Source: Collinsella sp. (lineage in GTDB: Bacteria; Actinomycetota; Coriobacteriia; Coriobacteriales; Coriobacteriaceae). Taken from it: DNA of 7,493 bases. Each line of letters begins with the position of its first letter. Position 1 is the stretch's first letter. A model generated the notes under the pieces. That model was given only the letters and a program-made list of their open reading frames with translations. It did no database searches and was not told the DNA's origin. Of this stretch, positions 1-7,493 are shown in pieces. Made by a program: the position numbers and the translations under genes. The DNA is taken from assembly GCA_031295725.1 (NCBI GenBank), contig JAUMNV010000089.1, positions 1-7,493 on the forward strand. The letters run 5' to 3'.

Positions 1-956
1 AACCGAAGCACCTTGTGCCCGAGCATTGTCAGATGAGATTCCCGCTGACGCTCTGCCACGAATGGGTCTACCGACTCCCGGCCCCCGCCGCTCTGCAGGG
101 TGTACTTCCCCTTTCCGTCGAGCTCGCCGATGACACACGTCCCGTCCTCGAGCTGCCAAAAATAGTCGACGCGAAATACCTGGCTCGGATCGAGCGGGTC
201 GCGAAACTCAACCTGCAGCTCCGGAACTGGAAAGCCGTACGCAATAAAGAACGCTCGGAACCGAGACTCGCCGCCGTTTTCGGACAGCCCGTCCGCATAC
301 GACGCAATCACCTGTGCCCTGCGATACCCTCGCCTGCCCTCGCAATCGGCGCGGAGGCGCTCGCACAAATCCCAACGTGATACGCCTTTCGCCCGCAGTG
401 CAGAATCGGCAATCGCCAACCCGTAGGAGAACGGCGCACGCAGTAAGCAATCCTCCACCGTGCGCCAAAACGACGTCACCCGCACGCCATCAACACGCTC
501 GAGCGCACCCGCCGTCTGCGGACGCAGCAGCCTACATCCCGTACTCAACGCCACCGAACAACCCGTCTTGACCAAGTAACGCGACCCGAGCAGATCATTC
601 GGCACCTCCAGACCCCATATCAGCGCGGCGTCATACCCCCAAAACGCCCAATCGGGATGAAACTCGGCAAGCCCCTTGATGGTCCACCTCGCTCGCTTCG
701 GCGGCGTCAACGCATCCCATTCATGCTGAAAACAAAACAGGTGCGATTCGGGCTCCGCAATATCGTCTGTGCCCACATGGCGCCGCAGCCACATGAGCTC
801 GGCATTGTCGTGCGTTACAAACAGCACGCCTTGTTCAGCCGCCTCGGTGAGCCTGGCAAGCATCCTATTCCGCGCCAAGGTGTTACGTGTTGCATGCTTG
901 TGTTTAAAAACGGTATTAGACACTTCCATCACCACCACATCGAAAAAATGGGCCAT
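1..956 (-). CDS. AbiEi-like protein with C-terminal DUF559/PD-(D/E)XK-type domain, 3' end cut by window edge
   Basis: An uninterrupted minus-strand frame gives at least 318 residues and is still open at base 1. Residues 85-130 contain a segment (HPDWAFWGYDAALIWGLEVP) like the 'sense the allele, then name it' region of actinobacterial AbiEi-type antitoxin-like proteins, followed by VTSFWRTVEDC and ADSALR (about 160-188). The C-terminal part reads like a DUF559/Vsr-type PD-(D/E)XK fold: Glu230 in GGESR, Asp264 in RVDYFW, then GELDGKGKY with Glu278, Asp280 and Lys282/Lys284, and a following helix ending in LGHKVLR. These proteins are often annotated as type IV toxin-antitoxin regulators; nuclease activity is inference. 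No AbiEii-like toxin is visible, but the downstream side lies outside the window. The start is uncertain: ATG at 956 was chosen, with an in-frame TTG at 980 and ATG at 929 as alternatives; none has a clear Shine-Dalgarno. The upstream region is the alternating repeat array. Confidence 0.8.
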   Translation of the reverse strand, partial: MAHFFDVVVMEVSNTVFKHKHATRNTLARNRMLARLTEAAEQGVLFVTHDNAELMWLRRHVGTDDIAEPESHLFCFQHEWDALTPPKRARWTIKGLAEFHPDWAFWGYDAALIWGLEVPNDLLGSRYLVKTGCSVALSTGCRLLRPQTAGALERVDGVRVTSFWRTVEDCLLRAPFSYGLAIADSALRAKGVSRWDLCERLRADCEGRRGYRRAQVIASYADGLSENGGESRFRAFFIAYGFPVPELQVEFRDPLDPSQVFRVDYFWQLEDGTCVIGELDGKGKYTLQSGGGRESVDPFVAERQRESHLTMLGHKVLR

Positions 957-982
957 CGCCGCTGTTGCCGCCGCCGACAAAC

Positions 983-1280
983 GTCTCGACCTGTAACAGT
1001 TACGGGCACAAGCAGCCGCCAAACGTTACAGATCGAGACGTTCGCGCAGCATTAGACCTCTTTGTCTCAATCTGTAACAGGTAGGTCGAGTTTTGGCCTG
1101 TAGATGTTACAGATCGAGACATTCCCCCAGCCAGGTGCCAAACGTCTCGATCTATAACAGTTAGACGTTCTCCAGGCCCCTAAACGTTACAGATTTAGAC
1201 AAACCAGCGGCGCCCAAGCATTCGTCTCGATCTGTAACAGAAAGACCGGTTTTTTGTCCCTAAACGTTACAGACCGAGAC
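983..1280. repeat. Array of eight alternating inverted 16-17 bp repeats with 23-24 bp spacers
   Basis: Forward copies, consensus GTCTCGATCTGTAACAG, lie at 983-999, 1064-1080, 1144-1160 and 1224-1240. Inverted copies, consensus CGTTACAGATCGAGAC, lie at 1024-1039, 1105-1120, 1185-1200 and 1265-1280. Unit starts are 39-41 bases apart, and same-orientation copies are 80-81 apart. All four forward-to-inverted spacers are exactly 24 bases; inverted-to-forward spacers are 24, 23 and 23. Each copy differs from consensus at no more than about two positions, whereas spacers are mostly unlike, apart from short A/T-rich edges (TAAA before inverted copies, TTT before some forward ones). Forward copies end in AACAG and inverted ones mostly in AACGTTTA when read in the same sense, so the array looks built from about 80-bp pairs. 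Neighbouring units could pair as hairpins with about 16 bp stems and 24-base loops. It fills the gap between two minus-strand genes. Function unknown; it is not a canonical CRISPR because orientation alternates. Confidence 0.93.
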
Positions 1281-1316
1281 AAATAGACAGACGGCGGCGC
1301 TGCGACCGCCCATCCC

Positions 1317-2024
1317 CTACTCCCATTCCTGTTCGTAGATGTTGAGGGACTTTACGTAGCGCCCCTGGGCACCCATGATGTCGCGGACCAACCTCAAAAA
1401 GAAGCTGATACACGAGGTGTCGAAACCGTCCTCTAGGTCCTCGGGATGCACCGCGCCAGGCCCGTCGACCGCCGTATCGCTCAGGCGCGCTATGTCGTAG
1501 AGGTAGAGCTGCCCCGCCGTCAGCCAAACATCTTCGACGCACGCGATACGCACCGCAATCGCACCTTCGCGCCAGTGCTCTTTTTGCACGATATGTGGGT
1601 CGTAGACATCAAAACGACGGTCGGTGCGCGTGTCACGCAGCGCGACCATACCAGTCGCAGGATCCTTGTCCAAAATGCCAAAGCGCGAGAAACAATGCGT
1701 GTCGCGCACTTGTTCGAGCCGCCTGAGCGAAGCAGACGAAAGTGACGCCGGCGGTTCGTCAACATACAGCTCAAGCAGCGTCTTGCCATGGTAATAGGGA
1801 CGCTCGAACAGCAGCCAATCGGTAAATGCCATGTTATAGGCCATGATTTCATTTTGCGAGGGCTCCTCGCAATAGCTGAGCCATGGATCAACGATAATCT
1901 CGAACTGCTCGCGCGCCGACTCCAAAAACTGAAACTTGCGCAGCATCCAAAACTGAGCCATGTCGGCAATATCGTTACCGACAGATTCGGCCAGACGTCC
2001 CCGGTCCAAAACATGATCAGCCAT
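1317..2024 (-). CDS. Uncharacterised acidic 235-residue protein
   Basis: Complete frame from ATG at 2024 to TAG at 1317-1319, with a strong ribosome-binding site. I do not recognise a named family with confidence. The N-terminal half is probably helical, with many aromatic residues (MAQFWMLRKFQFLE, 22-35) and the segment FTDWLLFERPYYHGKTLLELYV (67-88, read in two halves: FTDWLLFERP and YYHGKTLLELYV). The middle looks like a small beta-rich domain: VALRDTRTDRRFDVYDP (127-143) and REGAIAVRIACVEDVWLTAG (152-171). This order, 'F-x-W-LLF, GKT-LELY, then L-RD-x-T-x-x-x-F-V-D and G-x-x-x-x-R', recalls uncharacterised bacterial proteins sometimes found with SEC-C metal-binding motifs, but no SEC-C motif is present here. 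There is no signal peptide or membrane segment, so it is probably cytoplasmic. It lies downstream of the gltBD terminator, so it is probably a separate transcription unit, and upstream of the repeat array. Confidence 0.82.
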   Translation of the reverse strand: MADHVLDRGRLAESVGNDIADMAQFWMLRKFQFLESAREQFEIIVDPWLSYCEEPSQNEIMAYNMAFTDWLLFERPYYHGKTLLELYVDEPPASLSSASLRRLEQVRDTHCFSRFGILDKDPATGMVALRDTRTDRRFDVYDPHIVQKEHWREGAIAVRIACVEDVWLTAGQLYLYDIARLSDTAVDGPGAVHPEDLEDGFDTSCISFFLRLVRDIMGAQGRYVKSLNIYEQEWE

Positions 2025-2029
2025 GGCAT

Positions 2030-2036
2030 CCTCCTC
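2030..2036 (-). promoter_or_regulatory. Shine-Dalgarno of the 235-residue protein gene
   Basis: On the minus strand GAGGAGG lies 5 bases before the ATG at 2024. This fixes that ATG as the start. An ATG at 2029-2027, immediately after the motif, is out of frame and too close to it. Confidence 0.85.
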
Positions 2037-2290
2037 AAACTGATGAACCTCAATTTGAGCTTACGAGGAGGGCAGGTGGTCGCCGTCAGCGCGGGCGAAA
2101 TGGGCATCAGGCTGCAAACCAGATGCTGACCGTATACTTGACGGAACGTTTGACCGATACGTTATACCGAAACAAAACCCCAGTTAAACATAGGCAAATA
2201 AACAGAGATTTTGAGCTTGCCAGCCGCAGTCATCACGAAAACAGCAAGGCGCCGCGAGCCTGCACGTCAGCAAATGAGCAGTCAAACGTC
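2037..2290. other. Intergenic region between gltD terminator and the 235-residue protein gene
   Basis: No convincing gene is seen here. The stretch is visibly richer in A and T than the surrounding genes and should hold the promoter of the leftward gene. A minus-strand TATAAC at 2166-2161 is a possible -10 box, but no good -35 box precedes it. On the plus strand TTGACG (2138-2143) and TTATAC (2162-2167) are 18 bases apart and resemble a promoter pointing right, towards the gltD terminator, with no credible gene to serve. A short inverted repeat CTCAATTTGAG (2049-2059) sits just upstream of the ribosome-binding site and could be an operator or chance. Confidence 0.4.
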
Positions 2291-2355
2291 AAGAGTGTCC
2301 CCAACGACTAGACAAAAAAGAGCGTCCCCAATGACTAGTCGTTGGGGACGCTCTT
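2291..2355. repeat. Three copies of the terminator arm, two direct and one inverted
   Basis: A 21-base sequence with core GTCCCCAAYGACTAG occurs at 2291-2311 and 2318-2338 on the plus strand and at 2355-2335 on the minus strand. The second and third form the gltBD terminator. The first differs from the third by one base (T for C at 2296), so it could pair with the third copy nearly as well as the second does. This may be a partly duplicated terminator or the remains of a small dispersed palindromic element. Confidence 0.88.
2314..2355 (-). terminator. Intrinsic terminator of the gltBD operon
   Basis: On the minus strand, 11 bases past the gltD stop, a perfect 14-bp stem (AAGAGCGTCCCCAA, 2355-2342, pairing with 2331-2318) encloses a 10-base loop and runs directly into a U tract from the A run at 2314-2319. 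The loop itself contains GACTAGTC, so the whole element is a near-perfect 38-bp palindrome. The stem is GC-rich in its core, has the U tract in the right place for transcription from gltD, and is probably efficient. Confidence 0.92.
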
Positions 2356-2366
2356 GAATGACTACC

Positions 2367-3848
<1,482 letters not shown>

Positions 3849-3853
3849 GGCAC

Positions 3854-6800
3854 TTACGCCTCCTTCTTGGTCGAAGTAACAGAACCGGTAGCGGCCACGG
3901 GCGCAACACCCGTGCCCGCAGCACCGCCCGCGACATCGAAGCGAGCGACATCCGCGGCGCTCGCGCGACCGGTCACAATGTCAAACGCCAGCTCCTCTGC
4001 CTGTGCATGCGTCTTGCCCACGGCCTCGGCCGCAGCGACAATCGCCAGCACGCGCTCGTACTCGGTCGGAATGACCTTCACAAAGTGCTTGCTCATCGTC
4101 TCAAAGCTGTAGAGCAGCTTAATGCCGCGCGGGCTCTGCGTCGCGTCCACGTGCTCCTGGATGAGCGCGCGAATCTGCGCCAGCTCGCCGGCCGTCGGGG
4201 CCTTGAGCTCAACGCTCTCGTGGTTCACACGAGCATCGAGCGTGCCGTACTGGTCAAAGACATAGGCCACGCCACCCGTCATGCCGGCGGCGAAGTTCTG
4301 CCCGACCTCGCCCAGGATGAGCGCCAGACCGCCCGTCATGTACTCGCAGCCATGGTTGCCGCAGCCCTCGACCACCACGGTGGCACCGGAGTTGCGCACG
4401 GCAAAACGCTGGCCGGCAAGACCGTTAATGAAGCCGCGGCCGCTCGTGGCGCCAAAGAACGCAACGTTGCCCACGATGATGTTCTCGTCGAACTTGTAGG
4501 TCGCATGCGGGTTGGGGCGCACCGACACCTCGCCGCCCGAAAGGCCCTTGCCAAAGTAGTCGTTGGCGTCGCCGCACACGTTGAGCGTAATGCCACGCGG
4601 AAGGAACGCGCCAAAGCTCTGACCGGCCGAACCATCGCAATCGATGGTGATGGAGCCGGCGGGCAGGCCCTCGGGATGCGCCTTGGTCACCGCGTTGCCC
4701 AGGATAGTGCCCACGCAGCGGTTGACGTTGGCGATATCGGCACGGAAGCGAATCGGGCGCAGGTGCGCACGGGCGTCGGCCGTATAGGGCACAAACAACG
4801 TGGAGTCGAGCGTCTTGTCGAGCTCGCTGTCCGCGGCCATCTGTGGCAGGAAGTGGCGACCGTCGGCACCCGGGATATGGGCACCGAACTCGCAGGTCGC
4901 GCTCGCCAGCACGGGCGACAGATCGAGCAGGTTGGCCTTGCGGTTGCCCGGGACCTCGATCTGGCGCAAGCACTCGGGATGGCCGACCATCTCGTCGACG
5001 GTGCGGAAGCCCAGGCTCGCCATGACCTCGCGCAGCTGCTCGGCAACAAAGAGCATAAAGTGCTCGACGTGCTCTGGCTTGCCGCGGAAGCCGCGACGCA
5101 GGCGGCAGTTTTGCGTAGCGATGCCGGCCGGGCAGGTATCCTGCTGGCAGTCGCGCTGCATGAGGCAGCCCATTGAGATGAGCGGCATGGTCGCAAAACC
5201 AAACTCCTCGGCACCCAGCAGACAGGCGACGGCAACATCGGTGCCGTCCATGAGCTTGCCGTCGGCCTCGAGCACCACGCGGGAGCGCAGGCCGTTTTGC
5301 AGCAACGTCTGCTGGGCCTCGGCAAGGCCAAGCTCCAGCGGCAGGCCGGCGTGCCAAATCGAATCGCGCGCCGCGGCACCCGAGCCGCCGTTGTGGCCGC
5401 TGATCAAAATCTTGTCGGCAGCGCCCTTGGCAACGCCGGTGGCGATGGTGCCGACGCCAGCCTCGCTGACCAGCTTGACCGACACGCGCGCGCCGGGGTT
5501 GGCGTTCTTAAGGTCAAAGATCAGCTCTGCCAGGTCCTCGATGGAGTAGATGTCGTGATGCGGCGGAGGCGAGATCAGGCCGATGCCGGGCGTGGACTGA
5601 CGGACCTCGGCGATCCAGGGGTAGACCTTCTTGCCGGGCAGGTGGCCGCCCTCGCCGGGCTTGGCGCCCTGGGCCATCTTGATCTGAATCTCGAAGGCGC
5701 TGCACAGGTAGCGGCTCGTCACGCCAAAGCGCGCGCTTGCCACCTGCTTGATGGCGGAGTTCTTGGAGTCGCCATTAGCCAGCGGCGTTTCGCGACGCGG
5801 ATCCTCGCCGCCCTCGCCCGAGTTGGAACGGCCGTACAGGCGGTTCATGGCGATGGCCATGCACTCGTGCGCCTCTTTGCTGATGGAACCGTACGACATG
5901 GCGCCGGTGTTAAAGCGGCGGACGATGTTGAGCGCGGGCTCCACCTCGTCGAGCGAAACCGGCGTGCGGCCGTTGTCGTCAAAGTCAAGCAAGTCGCGCA
6001 GGCGCACGGCACGGCCGGTGCGGTGCAGGCGGGCGCTGTACTCCTTAAAGGTGTCGTAGCTGTCCTCACGGCAGGCGGTCTGCAGCAAATAGACAGTCTG
6101 CGGATCGATGAGGTGATCCTCGCCGCCGAGCGGGCGCCACTTGGTTAGACCCAACGTGGGCAGTTGATCGTGAGCCGGGCTCTTAAGGATAGCGAGCGCG
6201 GCGTCGTAGCGCTCGTTTTGCTCGCGCTCGACGTCCTCGACACCCATACCGCCCACACGGCTCACCGTGCCGGCGAAGTACGCGTTGACGAACTCCGGCA
6301 TAAAGCCCACGGCCTCGAAGATCTGCGCCGAATGGTAGCTCTGCACCGTGGAGATGCCCATCTTGGACATGATGGAGACGATGCCCGCCGTCGCGGCCTT
6401 GTTGTAGTTGGCGATGCCCTGCTCGGCCGTCACGCCCAGATCGCCGCGCGCCGCCAGATCGCGGATGCACGCATGTGCGTTGTACGGATAGATGCCGCTC
6501 GCGGAGTAGCCCACCAGCGCCGCAAAGTCGTGCGGGGACACGGCGTCGCCGCACTCCACCACGATGTCGGCAAAGGTACGCACGCCGGCGCGGATCAGGT
6601 GGTTGTGCACGCAGCCCACGGCGAGCAGCGACGGCACGGGCACCTCGCCCGCAGCGGCACGATCGCTCAGCACCACGATGTTCACGCCGTCGCGGACCGC
6701 GGCCTCAACGTCCTCGGCAAGCTGCTTGAGCGCAGCCTGCAGCGCGCCCTCGCCGGCATCGCGGCGGTAGACGGCACGGAAGCGACGGGTCTTAAAGCCC

Positions 6801-7493
6801 ACGCGGTCGATGGCGCAGATGCAGTCGAACTCCTCCTCGCTCAGCAGCGGACGCTCCAAGCGCACCAGCTGGCAGGCCGTACGGGAGTCCTCGAGCAGGT
6901 TGCCGTGGTTGCCCAGGTAGAGCGTGGTCGAGGTGACCATATGCTCGCGCAGGGCATCGATCGGCGGATTCGTGACCTGAGCGAACAGCTGATAGAAGTA
7001 GTCAAAGAACGAGCGCGTCTTCTTGGACAGGCAAGCCAGCGGCGCGTCGATGCCCATCGAGGCGAGCGGGGCCTTACCCTGCTGGGCCATGGGACGCACG
7101 ACCTCGTCGACGTCATCCCAGTGGTAGCCGAGCTTGGCCATTCGCACGGCGGCGGACACCTCGGCGTCCTCGGCGGGCGTTGTCGCAACGGGCTCATCGA
7201 GCGCGTCAACGGTCAGCGTCTCCTCGGCAATCCAATCACGGTAGGGCTTTTCCTTGGCGTAACGGGCGCGCAGCTCGTCGTTGTAGATGACGCGGCCGCG
7301 GGCAAAATCGACCTCGAGCATCTGGCCCGGTCCCAGACAGCCGCTCGTCAGGATGTTCTCGGGGCGCACCTCGATGGTACCCACCTCGCTTGCCAGCATA
7401 AAGCGACCGTCGCGCGTCACATAGTAGCGGGCGGGACGCAGGCCGTTGCGGTCGAGAGCAGCACCCAGGGTACGGCCGTCGGTAAAGGCGATG
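3854..7493 (-). CDS. gltB: Glutamate synthase large subunit (GltB), N-terminus beyond window
   Basis: The frame is open to the right edge; 1212 residues are visible and roughly the first 300 or more of the usual ~1500 are missing, including the catalytic N-terminal Cys of the glutaminase domain. Numbering from the first visible residue: 1-70 is the end of the class II glutaminase domain (FTDGRTLGAALDRNGLRPARY, split as FTDGRTLGAA and LDRNGLRPARY, then ASEVGTIEV); about 120-420 is the central domain (TNPPIDALREHMVTS, MSKMGISTVQSYHSAQIFEA); about 490-850 is the FMN-binding synthase barrel (YGSISKEAHE, SGHNGGSGAA); Cys776, Cys782 and Cys787 (C-x5-C-x4-C) bind the 3Fe-4S cluster; about 890-1085 is the GXGXG beta-helix domain. 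The ammonia released from glutamine is channelled to the barrel, where 2-oxoglutarate becomes glutamate. The C-terminal tail is Ala/Gly-rich and low in complexity. Codons in the frame continue upstream of the in-frame GTG at 7420 with clear family sequence, so that GTG is not the start. Confidence 0.97.
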   Translation of the reverse strand, partial: IAFTDGRTLGAALDRNGLRPARYYVTRDGRFMLASEVGTIEVRPENILTSGCLGPGQMLEVDFARGRVIYNDELRARYAKEKPYRDWIAEETLTVDALDEPVATTPAEDAEVSAAVRMAKLGYHWDDVDEVVRPMAQQGKAPLASMGIDAPLACLSKKTRSFFDYFYQLFAQVTNPPIDALREHMVTSTTLYLGNHGNLLEDSRTACQLVRLERPLLSEEEFDCICAIDRVGFKTRRFRAVYRRDAGEGALQAALKQLAEDVEAAVRDGVNIVVLSDRAAAGEVPVPSLLAVGCVHNHLIRAGVRTFADIVVECGDAVSPHDFAALVGYSASGIYPYNAHACIRDLAARGDLGVTAEQGIANYNKAATAGIVSIMSKMGISTVQSYHSAQIFEAVGFMPEFVNAYFAGTVSRVGGMGVEDVEREQNERYDAALAILKSPAHDQLPTLGLTKWRPLGGEDHLIDPQTVYLLQTACREDSYDTFKEYSARLHRTGRAVRLRDLLDFDDNGRTPVSLDEVEPALNIVRRFNTGAMSYGSISKEAHECMAIAMNRLYGRSNSGEGGEDPRRETPLANGDSKNSAIKQVASARFGVTSRYLCSAFEIQIKMAQGAKPGEGGHLPGKKVYPWIAEVRQSTPGIGLISPPPHHDIYSIEDLAELIFDLKNANPGARVSVKLVSEAGVGTIATGVAKGAADKILISGHNGGSGAAARDSIWHAGLPLELGLAEAQQTLLQNGLRSRVVLEADGKLMDGTDVAVACLLGAEEFGFATMPLISMGCLMQRDCQQDTCPAGIATQNCRLRRGFRGKPEHVEHFMLFVAEQLREVMASLGFRTVDEMVGHPECLRQIEVPGNRKANLLDLSPVLASATCEFGAHIPGADGRHFLPQMAADSELDKTLDSTLFVPYTADARAHLRPIRFRADIANVNRCVGTILGNAVTKAHPEGLPAGSITIDCDGSAGQSFGAFLPRGITLNVCGDANDYFGKGLSGGEVSVRPNPHATYKFDENIIVGNVAFFGATSGRGFINGLAGQRFAVRNSGATVVVEGCGNHGCEYMTGGLALILGEVGQNFAAGMTGGVAYVFDQYGTLDARVNHESVELKAPTAGELAQIRALIQEHVDATQSPRGIKLLYSFETMSKHFVKVIPTEYERVLAIVAAAEAVGKTHAQAEELAFDIVTGRASAADVARFDVAGGAAGTGVAPVAATGSVTSTKKEA
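3859..3865 (-). promoter_or_regulatory. Shine-Dalgarno of gltD inside the end of gltB
   Basis: AAGGAGG on the minus strand is part of the last Lys-Glu codons of gltB and lies 10 bases before the gltD ATG at 3848. It supports this start and tight coupling of the two subunits. Confidence 0.85.

Noticed and set aside
1026..1052. Eight-codon minus-strand frame (MLRERLDL) with AGAGG upstream, a possible leader peptide
   Set aside because: Most of it is spacer plus one repeat unit, the Shine-Dalgarno is weak and close, and so short a frame is expected by chance.
657..1055. Plus-strand frame of 132 codons overlapping the array and the left gene
   Set aside because: It is antisense to the AbiEi-like frame, which has far better family resemblance, and its end runs into repeats.
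983..1280. Canonical CRISPR array
   Set aside because: Repeats alternate in orientation, are only 16-17 bp, spacers are 23-24 bp, and no cas gene is in the window.
967..1298. Inverted GCCGCCG sequences flanking the array as mobile-element ends
   Set aside because: The motif is short and common in GC-rich sequence, its distance to the outer repeat differs on the two sides, and no target-site duplication was seen.
1293..1310. GGCGG/CCGCC hairpin after the 235-residue protein gene as a terminator
   Set aside because: The stem is only 5 bp and no proper U run follows on the minus strand.
2123..2311. 62-codon plus-strand frame in the intergenic region, behind a promoter-like TTGACG/TTATAC pair
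   Set aside because: The -35-like box lies inside the frame, no ribosome-binding site is seen, the protein has no recognisable features, and the end overlaps the terminator repeats.

Overview
This is a GC-rich bacterial window in which every supported gene lies on the minus strand. Product style and gene families suggest a gut actinobacterium of the class Coriobacteriia, perhaps Collinsella-like. That is inference from remembered family patterns, not a database match.

Right half (2367-7493): the glutamate synthase (GOGAT) operon. The large subunit gltB enters from the right edge without its N-terminus. The small subunit gltD follows after a 5-base gap. Together they would make glutamate from 2-oxoglutarate and glutamine, the assimilation half of the GS/GOGAT cycle. 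A strong intrinsic terminator follows gltD (2314-2355). Part of its stem is present in a third copy just beyond it.

Middle (1317-2024): an uncharacterised acidic 235-residue protein with a very good Shine-Dalgarno sequence.

Between that gene and the next (983-1280): a strikingly regular array of eight copies of a 16-17 bp sequence in strictly alternating orientation, about 40 bp apart. The spacers are 23-24 bp and largely unlike each other. This is the least explained and most interesting structure in the window.

Left end (1-956): a long open reading frame running off the left edge. It resembles the actinobacterial AbiEi-antitoxin-like proteins with a C-terminal DUF559/PD-(D/E)XK-type nuclease fold. 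Its start lies right beside the repeat array, so the array occupies its upstream or leader region.

No rRNA, tRNA, integrase, transposase or canonical CRISPR array was seen.
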